Counted from the stretch's first letter, positions 24,479 to 33,716 are shown. The stretch is DNA of 64,000 bases from Marinicrinis sediminis (GCF_042685085.1 NZ_JBHUMM010000043.1:124001-188000), one strand, 5' to 3'. Translations and numbers: made by a program. The notes: generated from the letters alone by a model not told the origin.

Positions 24479-25480
24479 ATGAAATGCAATGCCGTATTTG
24501 AAGGTGGAGGCGTCAAGGCGATTGCGTTAGTTGGGGCGGTAAAGGCAGCAGAAGAACACGGGATCAAATTCGAGCATGTCGCAGGGACCTCATCCGGTTC
24601 GATCATCGCTTCATTTCTGGCAGCAGGATATAACGCCGATGAGATGAAGGACATGATTCTGGAGATGCCGTTTTCCCAGTTTATCAAGAAGTCGTGGCTG
24701 CATCGCATCGCACTCGGACATGTGGTGCGGCTTTTTTGGAAAAAAGGGCTGTACTCCGGACACAAGCTGGAGGAATGGGTAAAGGAAACCTTGAAGGAAA
24801 AGGGCATTCATACCTTTTCCAATATCAAGCCGGGGCGACTGCAGATTATTGCTTCCGACATCTCCAACGGGAAAATTCTGATTCTGCCACAAGATATTCA
24901 ACGATTCGGTATTCAGCCGGCCAAGCTGGAGGTCAGCCGAGCTATTCGCATGAGCAGCAGTATTCCCTATTTCTTCGATCCCGTCATGATTAAGAAGCCG
25001 CCTTCCATTCATGTAAAGGGAAGATGGCGCAAGAAAAAGCCATTCTCCGGGGAGTACGTGTACATCGTAGACGGCGCGATACTGAGCAACTTTCCGTTAT
25101 GGCTGTTTGATCGAAAGGATATCACTCGGTTCCACCAGCATCCGACGATCGGCTTCCAGCTGGTCGGACAGCATGAAGGCAAGGCTCATCGCATCAAAGG
25201 GCCGCTCAGCATGTTTCAGGCACTGTTTTCGACCATGATGGATGCCCATGATGAGCGCTACATTGAAATGGAAAATCGTTTTCGTACGATCAAGGTGCCC
25301 ACCCTGAATGTCAGGACAACCCAGTTTGATCTCTCTCGCGAGAAGAGTCTGGAATTGTATGAAGCGGGCTATCAGGCCGGCAAGGAATTTTTTATGAGGT
25401 GGTCATACGAGCAATATATGGAGCATTATCAGAAATATGTCGTGACCCTTCATTCATCCAGGCATTTTCGCAGACGATAA
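24479..25480 (+). CDS. yqhO: Patatin-like phospholipase (YqhO-like)
   Basis: 333 residues. The Ser-Asp dyad is seen as GTSSGS (nucleophile elbow) and IVDGAILSNFPLWLF (the Asp in DGA), with the oxyanion loop FEGGGVKAIALVG at the N terminus. Homologous to B. subtilis YqhO by sequence and position, next to mntR. Its substrate lipid is unknown. There is no signal peptide, so it acts in the cytoplasm or on the inner leaflet. ATG 24479 follows a Gly-rich ribosome site GGGGTGTGAGGCAGG. Confidence 0.85.
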   Translation: MKCNAVFEGGGVKAIALVGAVKAAEEHGIKFEHVAGTSSGSIIASFLAAGYNADEMKDMILEMPFSQFIKKSWLHRIALGHVVRLFWKKGLYSGHKLEEWVKETLKEKGIHTFSNIKPGRLQIIASDISNGKILILPQDIQRFGIQPAKLEVSRAIRMSSSIPYFFDPVMIKKPPSIHVKGRWRKKKPFSGEYVYIVDGAILSNFPLWLFDRKDITRFHQHPTIGFQLVGQHEGKAHRIKGPLSMFQALFSTMMDAHDERYIEMENRFRTIKVPTLNVRTTQFDLSREKSLELYEAGYQAGKEFFMRWSYEQYMEHYQKYVVTLHSSRHFRRR

Positions 25481-25515
25481 AAAAACTGTCCTCCTGTAAA
25501 GGGAAGGACAGTTCA
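25480..25515 (-). terminator. Terminator of the yqhQ-yqhP operon
   Basis: Read leftward, AACTGTCC / GGACAGTT encloses the loop and ends in a run of T residues. It lies in the gap between the convergent yqhO and yqhP genes. Confidence 0.7.
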
Positions 25516-25556
25516 TAACCAAATGCATATCCAAATTCATATTCAAATCCAACAGC

Positions 25557-25838
25557 TCAATGATATCTGGGTGGTTCGGAGTCCGATTTGCTCCGGTCAC
25601 GATCTTGCTTGCTTCCTCCCACGACCTTGAACTTTGATTTTTGCCGGTTCCGATCTCTTTGCGTCCGGCTCATCTTCGCTTTGTATGCCTGCATTTTCCA
25701 CCAGCGTGGCGGGAATTTATAGAGAACAAACACGGTGCCCAGCACCAAGATCGGAATGAGGAGTGATCTCAATGATGCCAGGATTCCGATAATCAGAAAT
25801 CCGATAATCGCTCCCGTTACCCACTTTTGAGTATTCAT
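25557..25838 (-). CDS. yqhP: Small membrane protein, YqhP-like
   Basis: 93 residues: a hydrophobic N-terminal half (about 8-42) and a basic tail with repeated KSKFK, QDRDRSKSD and Arg/Lys runs, probably cytoplasmic. The position between yqhO and yqhQ matches YqhP of B. subtilis, a protein of unknown function. The assignment relies on synteny more than sequence. It lies 36 bases downstream of yqhQ, in the same direction. Confidence 0.6.
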   Translation of the reverse strand: MNTQKWVTGAIIGFLIIGILASLRSLLIPILVLGTVFVLYKFPPRWWKMQAYKAKMSRTQRDRNRQKSKFKVVGGSKQDRDRSKSDSEPPRYH

Positions 25839-25874
25839 GGCTTCATTCCTCCTTGTACGATTGCGCGCGGTGCG

Positions 25875-26807
25875 CTATGCCTGCAAATGCTTGCGATCCA
25901 ATTCCAGCATATGATTGAAAGAGGCGATGGATACCTCCACCTGATCATCAGTTGGTTCCTTGGTGGTCAGCTTTTGCAGCCACAAGCCCGGCACGCCCAG
26001 ATATTTCAACACCGGTACTTCCCGCAGACTGTTCGTAATGCGAAGCACCTCATACGAAACGCCGATGACGACCGGCAGCAGCATAATGCGATCGAGCATG
26101 CGATCCCAGATGTTTTCATATGGGAAGAAAGAATAAATGATGACCCCGACAATGACGGTAAAGATCATAAAACTGCTGCCGCAGCGATAATGAAGGGTAC
26201 TGAACTGCTGCACATTGCGCACCGTGAGCTCCTTACCAGCCTCATAGCAGCTAATGACCTTGTGCTCGGCTCCATGATATTGGAACAGTCGCTTAATGAT
26301 CGGCGTTAGCGAGATGGCATAAATATAGGAGATCAACAAGATGAGCTTGATGACACCTTCCAGCAGGTTGTGAATAATAATATGATCCTTGTGTATCAGA
26401 TTCTGGAACAGAATTTGCTCGAGTGCAGCTGGCACCAGGGTGAAGATAAATTTCCCGAACAGAAAGGACAAGACACCGACAACAGCCACACCGAGAATCA
26501 TCGTCAAGGTCGAGGCTTTCTGCTCCTCCTGTTCTTCTCCCTCCTCTTCCGCAAATACCTCTGCCGAAAAGTTGAGATGCTGGCTCCCTTTCGCACTTGC
26601 ATCAATAATGGCGACAATCCCGCGAATAAACGGAACTTTTTTCAGGAATTTGACCCATCCTGCATCTTTCTTGGGTGCTTCAAAAAATTCAATTTGCTGT
26701 GTAGACTTGCGTCTGACAGCGGTAACATTGACGGTTTGTCCTGCGAACATCACACCTTCGACGACCGCTTGTCCGCCATACGCAGGACATGATTTTGCCT
26801 GTGACAC
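25875..26807 (-). CDS. yqhQ: DUF1385 membrane protein YqhQ
   Basis: 310 residues. DUF1385 marks are YGGQAVVEGVMFAGQTVNVTAVR at the N terminus and YHGAEHKVISCYEAGKELT, with LHYRCGSSFMIF later. Several hydrophobic helices lie in the middle and the C-terminal half. The biological role is unknown, though the family is almost universal in Firmicutes. An acidic stretch (FAEEEGEEQEEQ) separates the cytoplasmic head from the membrane part. Divergent from yqhR, with a 171-base gap. Confidence 0.88.
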   Translation of the reverse strand: MSQAKSCPAYGGQAVVEGVMFAGQTVNVTAVRRKSTQQIEFFEAPKKDAGWVKFLKKVPFIRGIVAIIDASAKGSQHLNFSAEVFAEEEGEEQEEQKASTLTMILGVAVVGVLSFLFGKFIFTLVPAALEQILFQNLIHKDHIIIHNLLEGVIKLILLISYIYAISLTPIIKRLFQYHGAEHKVISCYEAGKELTVRNVQQFSTLHYRCGSSFMIFTVIVGVIIYSFFPYENIWDRMLDRIMLLPVVIGVSYEVLRITNSLREVPVLKYLGVPGLWLQKLTTKEPTDDQVEVSIASFNHMLELDRKHLQA

Positions 26808-27005
26808 TGAGCCTCTCCACCTCTTATCCTATATACTAGTTTCCTGTGACAGTTATCTTATCACATTGTACTCAATTTTGGTCCCGAATACCACCTGTTT
26901 ACGTCATCCGGTTTTGTACATACTAGGAAAGCAGGAATCGGAATGCGGAATATAAGAACGCAGGATTGAACAAGAGGCTTGAAGAAAGAGAAAGGCGGGA
27001 TCAAG

Positions 27006-27506
27006 ATGGAAACCTCTCAAGTATCTCAGACCGTCCATTCAACCAATCGATGGTTCTATGCGATCCATATCGGATTTTTTGCAGGCCTGATCTGGGGTCT
27101 GATGCGTGTGATTGCGTATTTTTTCAAACTGACCAGCCTCGTCCCGGGCTATCTCATTGAACCTTTTTACACCCACACTTTTTTGGAAAGTCCGGCTGGA
27201 CAGGTACTCGGTACCATTTATTTCACTTTGTTCTCCATCATGGCTTCCCTCCTGTACGGGCTGCTGTTTTACAAACTCAGAGGGGCCTGGTACGGTTTGG
27301 CTTATGGACTGCTCTGGTGGTCCGTCATCTTTTTGCTGGCTGGCCCGGCACTCGGGCTGACAGCCCCCGCATATCGGCTCGATCTGGATACGGCGCTGAC
27401 TGAGGGAGCATTATACGTCATGTGGGGTGTGTTTATCGGATTTTCCATTTCATTTGAATTCACAGATGAGCGCAAGCGCGAGCCAGTGAGCAAAGAAAGT
27501 AGTTAA
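27006..27506 (+). CDS. yqhR: YqhR-family membrane protein
   Basis: 166 residues with about four hydrophobic helices and the conserved WFYAIHIGFFAGLIWGLMR near the N terminus. Synteny with B. subtilis yqhR, between yqhQ and aroQ, supports the name. Function unknown. ATG 27006 is chosen because AAAGGCGGG lies just upstream; a longer TTG reading at 26979 has no ribosome site. A promoter-like TAAAAT is seen just after it, before aroQ. Confidence 0.8.
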   Translation: METSQVSQTVHSTNRWFYAIHIGFFAGLIWGLMRVIAYFFKLTSLVPGYLIEPFYTHTFLESPAGQVLGTIYFTLFSIMASLLYGLLFYKLRGAWYGLAYGLLWWSVIFLLAGPALGLTAPAYRLDLDTALTEGALYVMWGVFIGFSISFEFTDERKREPVSKESS

Positions 27507-27588
27507 CAAACGAAATCAGTCTATGGTAAAATGGCAAGTGGTCGAAACGTACGAAAAATGGCCAATTAGATAGGCTGGTGATGGCGAT

Positions 27589-28035
27589 ATGAACAAGCAT
27601 ATTTTAGTATTGAATGGCCCCAATCTTAACATGTTGGGCATTCGTGAACCAGGGGTGTATGGCGAGGTCAGCCTGCCCCAAATAGAGAAACATTTAAGCG
27701 AACTGGCAAGCAGCCAGAATGTCGAACTGACCTGTATCCAGTCCAATCACGAAGGGGTGCTGATCGATACCATACATGCTGCCTATGGCAAAATGGATGG
27801 TATTCTAATTAATCCAGGTGCCTTTACGCATTACAGTTATGCGCTGCGTGATGCCATCAGCAGTGTGAAGCTGCCGACAGTGGAAGTACATCTGTCGAAC
27901 ATCCATCAGCGTGAGTCCTTCCGGCATGTTTCGGTCATTGCACCGGTTGCAGATGGACAAATTGCCGGCTTTGGGGCCCATAGCTATGAACTCGGCTTCA
28001 CGGCTCTGATGAATATTTTGAAGAAAGCCAGGTGA
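27589..28035 (+). CDS. aroQ: 3-dehydroquinate dehydratase, type II
   Basis: Third step of the shikimate pathway, dehydrating 3-dehydroquinate. 148 residues with the family marks LNGPNLNMLGIREPGVYG (with the base Tyr and Arg), INPGAFTHYSYALRDAI and VEVHLSNIHQRESFR, which carries the His and substrate-binding Ser/Asn. It overlaps the following peptidase gene by 4 bases if the latter uses GTG 28032. Confidence 0.96.
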   Translation: MNKHILVLNGPNLNMLGIREPGVYGEVSLPQIEKHLSELASSQNVELTCIQSNHEGVLIDTIHAAYGKMDGILINPGAFTHYSYALRDAISSVKLPTVEVHLSNIHQRESFRHVSVIAPVADGQIAGFGAHSYELGFTALMNILKKAR

Positions 28036-28040
28036 CTTCA

Positions 28041-29117
28041 ATGGAAGCAGCGAGAATAGAACGGCTTCGTACCGAAATGAAAAAGAATGAACTGTCCGCC
28101 TACCTGATCAGCAACAGCTACAATCGGCGGTACATAAGCGGCTTCACCGGAAGTGCAGGGTGGGTGCTGATCACACTAGATCGGGCTATACTGCTGACTG
28201 ACTTCCGATACATGACTCAGGCTCCTCAGCAGGCCGTTCACTTTGAAGTGGTAGAGCACGGCGCTCAGCCACTGGACAATGTGCGTCAGCTGCTGTCAGA
28301 AATGCAGATCAAGGAACTGGCTTTTGAGCAGGATCACGTCAGCTATGCGCAATATGTACAGGTAGAACAGGCACTGGAGGGAATCCGGTTGACACCGTCC
28401 GACTCTCTGATTGAGCAGGTTCGGCTTGTGAAGGATTCGTCCGAGATCAAGGTCATGCGGGAAGCCGCCCAGCTGGCTGATCAGGCCTTTACCCATATTC
28501 TGAAGCATATCAAGCCGGGTGTTACAGAAAAAGCGATTGCGCTGGAGCTGGAAGTATTCATGCGCAGCCATGGTGCCGTATCATCCTCCTTCGAGATCAT
28601 CGTCGCTTCCGGTGAACGGTCGGCGCTGCCCCATGGCATCGCCAGTGATCGTCTCCTGCAACCGAATGAATTTGTGAAGCTTGATTTTGGTGCCTACTAT
28701 CAGGGATATTGTTCCGATATTACCCGAACGGTCGTACTGGGCAAGCCTGAAGCGAAGCACATCGAGATTTATGAATGTGTGAAGAAGGCGCAGCAGACCT
28801 GTCTGGATGGATTGAAGCCGGGTATCACCGGGGCGCAAGGGGATGCCCTGGCGAGAAAGGTCATTGAAGAAGCGGGATATGGCGCCTATTTCGGGCATGG
28901 CACCGGCCATGGTCTTGGCATGGAAGTACACGAAGCACCAAGACTGTCAAAAACGTGTGAGACCGTCTTGCAGCCGGGCATGTGTGTGACGGTCGAACCG
29001 GGGATCTATCTGCCTGATTTTGGAGGGGTGCGGATCGAGGATGATGTGGTCATCACCGAAAACGGCATCGATATTCTCACACAATCGACCAAAGAACTGA
29101 TTACGATTGATATTTAG
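28041..29117 (+). CDS. yqhT: Xaa-Pro aminopeptidase (M24B, YqhT-like)
   Basis: Removes the N-terminal residue in front of proline. The N-terminal creatinase-like domain has SNSYNRRYISGFTGSAGWVL; the pita-bread domain holds the metal ligands in FVKLDFGAYYQGYCSDITRTV, GHGTGHGLGMEVHEAP and VTVEPGIYLPDFGGVRIEDD. 358 residues from ATG 28041, which follows AGGTG; a GTG at 28032 is also in frame. Forms the aroQ-yqhT-efp unit that is conserved in Bacillales. Confidence 0.93.
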   Translation: MEAARIERLRTEMKKNELSAYLISNSYNRRYISGFTGSAGWVLITLDRAILLTDFRYMTQAPQQAVHFEVVEHGAQPLDNVRQLLSEMQIKELAFEQDHVSYAQYVQVEQALEGIRLTPSDSLIEQVRLVKDSSEIKVMREAAQLADQAFTHILKHIKPGVTEKAIALELEVFMRSHGAVSSSFEIIVASGERSALPHGIASDRLLQPNEFVKLDFGAYYQGYCSDITRTVVLGKPEAKHIEIYECVKKAQQTCLDGLKPGITGAQGDALARKVIEEAGYGAYFGHGTGHGLGMEVHEAPRLSKTCETVLQPGMCVTVEPGIYLPDFGGVRIEDDVVITENGIDILTQSTKELITIDI

Positions 29118-29208
29118 GCGGAACTGTTCAAATTTGGCTGTAAATGATATGATAAAGGATGTTTTTAGCAACTCGCATATGCTTTTATATATTTAGGAGG
29201 GAATCTTC

Positions 29209-29766
29209 GTGATATCGGTAAATGATTTTAAAACAGGACTTACCATCGAAGTGGATGGAGACATTTTTACAGTGCAGGATTTCCAGCATGTAAAGCCGGG
29301 AAAAGGAGCTGCATTCGTTCGTTGCAAAATTAAGAACCTTCGCAACGGAAACACCGTGGAGCGAACTTTCCGTGCCGGTGAATCCGTGGGCCGCGCGCAT
29401 ATTGAAAACAAGGAAATGCAATATCTGTATGCTAGCGGAGACGAGCATGTCTTCATGGATACCGAAACCTTTGATCAGGTGACCATTGGCAGTGAGCAAC
29501 TGGAATGGGAACTGAAATTCATCAAGGAAAACAACACCGTGCATATTCAATATTATGAGCAAGAAATTCTCGGGATCAGCCTGCCGAACAACGTGGAGTT
29601 GCAGGTGACTGAAACCGAACCGGGCATCAAAGGAAACACGGCTACAGGTGCAACGAAAAATGCCGTGATGGAAACCGGTCTGAACGTCCAGGTTCCCCTG
29701 TTTATTAATGAAGGCGATGTCCTGCTGATCAACACAGCGGACGGCAAATACATCTCGCGCGCATAG
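29209..29766 (+). CDS. efp: Elongation factor P
   Basis: Rescues ribosomes stalled on polyproline. 185 residues in three OB-like domains; family marks VQDFQHVKPGKGAAFVRCKIK, YMDT/VFMDTETFDQ and the C-terminal NAVMETGLNVQVPLFINEGD. The lysine loop is KPGKGA. GTG 29209 has TAGGAGG eight bases upstream. Follows yqhT by 91 bases, and a strong terminator closes the unit. Confidence 0.97.
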   Translation: MISVNDFKTGLTIEVDGDIFTVQDFQHVKPGKGAAFVRCKIKNLRNGNTVERTFRAGESVGRAHIENKEMQYLYASGDEHVFMDTETFDQVTIGSEQLEWELKFIKENNTVHIQYYEQEILGISLPNNVELQVTETEPGIKGNTATGATKNAVMETGLNVQVPLFINEGDVLLINTADGKYISRA

Positions 29767-29800
29767 TCCGGTCTCAAACGGACAAGCTGGCCAGATCATC

Positions 29801-29846
29801 ATAAGCTGCTTGAAGGGTTGCTTCCCCTCAGGCAGCTTATTTGTTA
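29801..29846 (+). terminator. Terminator of efp
   Basis: A long stem from ATAAGCTGC with its partner GCAGCTTAT extends through TTGAAGGG / CCCCTCA and is followed by TTGTT. Confidence 0.75.
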
Positions 29847-29947
29847 ACTGCGTTTCAGTTTATTGAAAATGGGGTATATACATAGGATGTTATGGCGCCG
29901 ATTGGGCAGAGTCTGAAATATCTGCTGATGGGATACGGCTTCTGTGC

Positions 29948-29953
29948 TATAAT
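29948..29953 (+). promoter_or_regulatory. Extended -10 of lysC
   Basis: TGTGCTATAAT contains TATAAT with a TG one base upstream, an extended -10 of the kind also seen before the OLE RNA. It lies about 40 bases before the lysC start. No lysine riboswitch is visible between the efp terminator and lysC. Confidence 0.5.
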
Positions 29954-29993
29954 GGTGCCTATATGTTAAATAGAATGAGGGAGTGAGACCGCG

Positions 29994-31247
29994 TTGTCAT
30001 TAGTCGTAATGAAATTTGGAGGCAGCTCTGTCGGTAGCGCGGAGCGGATTCAGAAAGTTGCACAGCGAATTGTGGAAAAACGGCAACAGGGTCATCAATG
30101 TGTCGTGGTGTTGTCCGCCATGGGAGATACTACCGATGATCTGATTGATCTGTCCCAACAGTTAAATAAGAATCCGCCTGCGAGAGAAATGGATATGCTG
30201 CTGACAACTGGTGAGCAAGTATCTGTCGCTCTGATGTCCATGGCGATACATAAGCTCGGTCACCCTGCGATCTCGTACACGGGATGGCAAGTGGGCATGA
30301 AGACCGACGAGCATCACGGAAGAGCCAAGATCAAAGATATCAAGCCGGATCGCATTCACAAAGCACTGAAAGAAGATCAGATCGTTCTGGTTGCAGGCTT
30401 TCAGGGAACGTCTGATGAAGGGGAGATTACGACCCTTGGACGGGGTGGATCGGATACGACCGCCGTTGCCCTTGCCGCAGCGATTCAGGCAGACGAATGT
30501 GAGATTTATACCGATGTAGACGGGATTTATTCTACAGACCCGCGGATTGTCAAATGCGCGCGCAAATTAAATGAAATCTCGTATGACGAAATGCTGGAGT
30601 TGGCAAATCTGGGAGCAGCAGTCCTCCATCCGAGAGCGGTTGAGTATGCGAAGCATTACCAGGTACCGCTTGTCGTGAGATCCAGCTTTACACAAAATGA
30701 AGGGACTTATGTGAAGGAGGAGGCCGTTATGGAGCAGGGAATCGTAGTCAGCGGCATTGCGTATGATAAAAATGTAGCAAAGATCAGCATCTTGGGTGTG
30801 GAGGATGTACCCGGTGTATTGGCCACGTTCTTCAATGCCCTTGCAGAGGCTAACGTCAACGTGGACATCATCGTGCAGAGCGGTGTCATCAACGGCAAGG
30901 CAGATTTCTCTTTCAGTGTGACGCTGGAAGACAAGGATCGTGCCATCGAAGTTGTGGAGCAAGCTCGTTCCAAAGTCAGCTTTGATGAAGTCACATCTGA
31001 GACCGAATTGGTGAAAATCTCCATCGTTGGAGCAGGAATGGTCAGCAATCCTGGTGTGGCAGCGAAAATGTTTGATGTCATTTCCAAACAAAATGTGAGC
31101 ATCAAAATGGTCAGCACCTCGGAGATCAAGGTGTCCTGTGTCATTGCTCAAAAGGATCTGACAGAAGTTATTCTTGCCCTTCACACCGCTTACGGACTGG
31201 ACAGCCAGACAACAGCATTTGTGGGCGGGCCTAAAGACCGCAGATAA
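29994..31247 (+). CDS. lysC: Aspartokinase (LysC type)
   Basis: Phosphorylates aspartate, the first step toward lysine, threonine, methionine and the spore compound dipicolinate. 417 residues; MKFGGSSVG at the ATP site, FQGTSDEGEITTLGRGGSDTTA in the kinase domain, and two ACT domains at the C terminus (KISILGVEDVPGV and KISIVGAGMVSNPGVAAKMF). TTG 29994 gives MSLVVMKFGGSS, which aligns with the LysC start. The insertion between efp and yqhV departs from the B. subtilis order. Confidence 0.94.
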   Translation: MSLVVMKFGGSSVGSAERIQKVAQRIVEKRQQGHQCVVVLSAMGDTTDDLIDLSQQLNKNPPAREMDMLLTTGEQVSVALMSMAIHKLGHPAISYTGWQVGMKTDEHHGRAKIKDIKPDRIHKALKEDQIVLVAGFQGTSDEGEITTLGRGGSDTTAVALAAAIQADECEIYTDVDGIYSTDPRIVKCARKLNEISYDEMLELANLGAAVLHPRAVEYAKHYQVPLVVRSSFTQNEGTYVKEEAVMEQGIVVSGIAYDKNVAKISILGVEDVPGVLATFFNALAEANVNVDIIVQSGVINGKADFSFSVTLEDKDRAIEVVEQARSKVSFDEVTSETELVKISIVGAGMVSNPGVAAKMFDVISKQNVSIKMVSTSEIKVSCVIAQKDLTEVILALHTAYGLDSQTTAFVGGPKDRR

Positions 31248-31289
31248 TGTGAGCAAAATGAAAACGTCATGAACGAGTAATCGAAAATG

Positions 31290-31346
31290 AGGCTGAACCT
31301 ATCGGTGCCCTGAACAGGGAACACATACGGTTCAGCCTCTTTGTTT
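31290..31346 (+). terminator. Terminator of lysC
   Basis: GAGGCTGAACC / GGTTCAGCCTC, followed by TTTGTTTT. Confidence 0.75.
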
Positions 31347-31427
31347 TGCGCCAGCTGCCAATTTCCTCCAGGTATCATGTCTTTCAGGTGATATGAAATG
31401 GTATGAGATTGTCTCAACAACCAGCCT

Positions 31428-31889
31428 TTATGATCTCTCAAACAGGAAAAAGGTCAGCTTCATCAGGAAGGCGGTGATGCCGGCTGCCATCAGCGGACCT
31501 ACCGGAATGCCGCGCAAAAAGACAATGCCGAATATGGACCCGATGACAAGTCCGACAATCAGCTGTGGATCGACCTTAAGCAGATCCAGCCCTTTTCCGT
31601 TCATATAGGTGGCAATAGCCCCTCCAGCCAGAGCGACCAATCCCGCAGGCGTGGTAAATACGGATAGAATATCCCGGTACGTAATGCGTTCACTGGCAAA
31701 GGGCACCAGCACCGCCATCGTCAGAAAAAGCAGACCCATTTCGAGTCCCCTTCGCTCAATGGCAGGCAGGTATCGCTCCAGGTGAATAAGCTTGATAATG
31801 AGCAAAATGCAGGCCGCCGTTGTAATAATCGGGGATCTGCCGATCAGTCCGATGATAATCAAAATGACGAGTAAAACTTCTCCGTTCAT
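31428..31889 (-). CDS. DUF441 membrane protein
   Basis: 153 residues, mostly hydrophobic, with about four helices. DUF441 marks are LIGRSPIITTAACILLIIKLI and GIVFLRGIPVGPLMAAGITA. B. subtilis YtwI belongs to the family; the function is not known. It stands alone on the minus strand, between lysC and comB. Confidence 0.85.
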   Translation of the reverse strand: MNGEVLLVILIIIGLIGRSPIITTAACILLIIKLIHLERYLPAIERRGLEMGLLFLTMAVLVPFASERITYRDILSVFTTPAGLVALAGGAIATYMNGKGLDLLKVDPQLIVGLVIGSIFGIVFLRGIPVGPLMAAGITAFLMKLTFFLFERS

Positions 31890-31971
31890 AGGATGACCCC
31901 TGTCTTCACGAATTCCCTTCTATTGTATGAGTCTGTCCGTTAATTAGAACGACCCCTCCAATATTCGGAAC

Positions 31972-32688
31972 CTACGCATGAACAGGAATGAGCATATGCT
32001 CCTGTAGTAAAGGAACGATGGCATACGCATTCATCTGCGCACAGAAATGGACATCTTCTTTCATGCCGTTCTTGATCATTTTTCTTCCGTTCTCACAGTT
32101 CAGCAGCGTATGGACGAGATTGGATTCCGTGTGCCTGTAGGCAGACAGCATGGCTTGCCCCATGTCGTTCATCTGCGCATCAGGCTGCACTGCTGCCAGC
32201 ATGTCTAATAGATAGCCTGCACACAAGCCGTCTTCCAGCGAAAATTGGTCGCGCGTACCCGCACACACGAGCACCCAATCCCGGTGGGAATCCATGCCGT
32301 ATTTCACAGCGGCCTTTCCATTGAGAAAGCTGGCCGTGAGAACACGGCTGCCTTTGTGCGTTTTTTGAAGGGCTCTCGTCCCGTTTGTGGTCGTCATGAC
32401 CAGTTTTTTGCCTGTCAAATCTGCTTGCGTAAATTCCAGCGGGGAATTGCCAAAATCAAATCCGCTGATTTTTTTGCAAAATCGTTCTCCGCCAAGCAGA
32501 TACTCCTGTTTCTCATTCCACTGTCTGGCCTGGGAAACCGTCTCAACCGGGATGATGGCTTCACATCCGTGGGCAAAAGCGGTGACGATGGAACTGGTGG
32601 CTCGCAGGACATCAATGACCATGACGGTTTTCCCCAGCAGCTCCTGCGTATGAAGTTCATTAATGCTGGCAATCACATCAACCTGCAT
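31972..32688 (-). CDS. comB: 2-phosphosulfolactate phosphatase
   Basis: Removes phosphate from 2-phosphosulfolactate to give 3-sulfolactate. 238 residues; ComB marks are MVIDVLRATSSIVTAFAHGCEAIIP, KLVMTTTNGTRAL and DWVLVCAGTRDQFSLEDGLCAG. It lies 36 bases downstream of comA, both leftward. 3-Sulfolactate accumulates in spores of B. subtilis, so with sporulation genes on both sides a role in the spore is likely. Confidence 0.92.
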   Translation of the reverse strand: MQVDVIASINELHTQELLGKTVMVIDVLRATSSIVTAFAHGCEAIIPVETVSQARQWNEKQEYLLGGERFCKKISGFDFGNSPLEFTQADLTGKKLVMTTTNGTRALQKTHKGSRVLTASFLNGKAAVKYGMDSHRDWVLVCAGTRDQFSLEDGLCAGYLLDMLAAVQPDAQMNDMGQAMLSAYRHTESNLVHTLLNCENGRKMIKNGMKEDVHFCAQMNAYAIVPLLQEHMLIPVHA

Positions 32689-32724
32689 GGACGTTTTTCA
32701 CCTCCATTCATGCATGAAGCGGGA

Positions 32725-33531
32725 TTATATCGAGGGTCCGAAGCCTTTCATGGTATCTGAACGCAAGCCGCGACGAAGCGCCTCCAGCGCCAGCACATCC
32801 GTCGGTGAGATATTTCCCAGGTTGACCGAATGGCCAAATTTCTGAATGAAAAATACCTGCTGCGACTTTAGCGGGGCTTCCCACATCATTTTATCGAGCT
32901 TGGAAAACTGTTTCAGCATGCGATCCATCTCTTCCACCGCCGGCCGGCCTTCATGATCATAAAAGCCAACACCGATACCGGATTCTCTGCCCTCAACCGT
33001 TACCCATTCTGCGCCCATCTCCAGATCTACATGGATGGTCGTCAGCAGCTCTTCAATCTCCACCTTCGAGCCGTGCATTTTCTTCCCATACTCTGTAAAT
33101 ACGCGCAGACCCTGATCTCTGGCTGTCGTGATCAGTTCATTGCGAAGCAAGCGGCTCATCTCAATCGTGCCGTCTGATACTTCTATACCATGAAAACCAA
33201 AGCGGTTCATCGATCTGAAAAAATCGGCGATGGCACCTTGCACCACTGCGATTTCCAAAAACGTACCACCCGGAATGATATGGATGTCATGCTGGGAAGC
33301 CAGCCTGATTTTTTCCTGCAGGATGGCTTTGGGGTACAGAGGCGAGGTGCCAAAACCGAGCTTGATGACATCGATGTAAGCAGCAGCCGTATCCAGCAAG
33401 TCTTCATAAGCCTTCAGGCCAAGACCCTTGTCGATCACCATCGTATTTCCGCACGTTCTTGGCTTGGCTTGCCTGTTGGACGTCGGATCTGAGAGTCCAG
33501 GCGCCCAATCAAGTTGTGACAGCATTTCCAT
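32725..33531 (-). CDS. comA: Phosphosulfolactate synthase
   Basis: Adds sulfite to phosphoenolpyruvate to make 2-phosphosulfolactate. 268 residues forming a TIM barrel; marks are PRTCGNTMVIDKGLGLKA, YIDVIKLGFGTSPLYP and GGTFLEIAVVQGA. GGAGACAGGAAC lies just before its start. A sigma-E-like promoter at 33558-33586 suggests mother-cell expression. It is followed by comB in an operon. Confidence 0.92.
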   Translation of the reverse strand: MEMLSQLDWAPGLSDPTSNRQAKPRTCGNTMVIDKGLGLKAYEDLLDTAAAYIDVIKLGFGTSPLYPKAILQEKIRLASQHDIHIIPGGTFLEIAVVQGAIADFFRSMNRFGFHGIEVSDGTIEMSRLLRNELITTARDQGLRVFTEYGKKMHGSKVEIEELLTTIHVDLEMGAEWVTVEGRESGIGVGFYDHEGRPAVEEMDRMLKQFSKLDKMMWEAPLKSQQVFFIQKFGHSVNLGNISPTDVLALEALRRGLRSDTMKGFGPSI

Positions 33532-33557
33532 CTGTTCCTGTCTCCTTACTGTAAGAG

Positions 33558-33586
33558 ATTGTATGTTTTATGTAGGCAATATATGC
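33558..33586 (-). promoter_or_regulatory. Sigma-E-like promoter of comA-comB
   Basis: On the minus strand GCATATA (33580-33586) and CATACAAT (33558-33565) are 14 bases apart. This agrees with the sigma-E consensus (-35 about KMATATT, -10 CATACAMT). It lies 27 bases upstream of the comA start. Confidence 0.7.
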
Positions 33587-33716
33587 AGATCAGGGAGGTG
33601 GTGTGTCATCGCCTACAGGGCGGGAAGAGGGCGGGAATTTGGCAGCCGGACATCTATTTGCGGTCAAGCCTGCATAGAGATAAATACCGTGAACAAATGG
33701 GGAGGGAGGGTAGCGA

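Noticed and set aside
25827..26309. A 160-residue frame antisense to yqhQ
   Set aside because: Opposite strand of a well-supported DUF1385 gene.
29185..29802. A 205-residue frame antisense to efp
   Set aside because: Shadow of efp; no ribosome site or family marks.
29847..29993. Lysine riboswitch upstream of lysC
   Set aside because: Only about 150 bases are available, and no L-box core or second terminator is seen.
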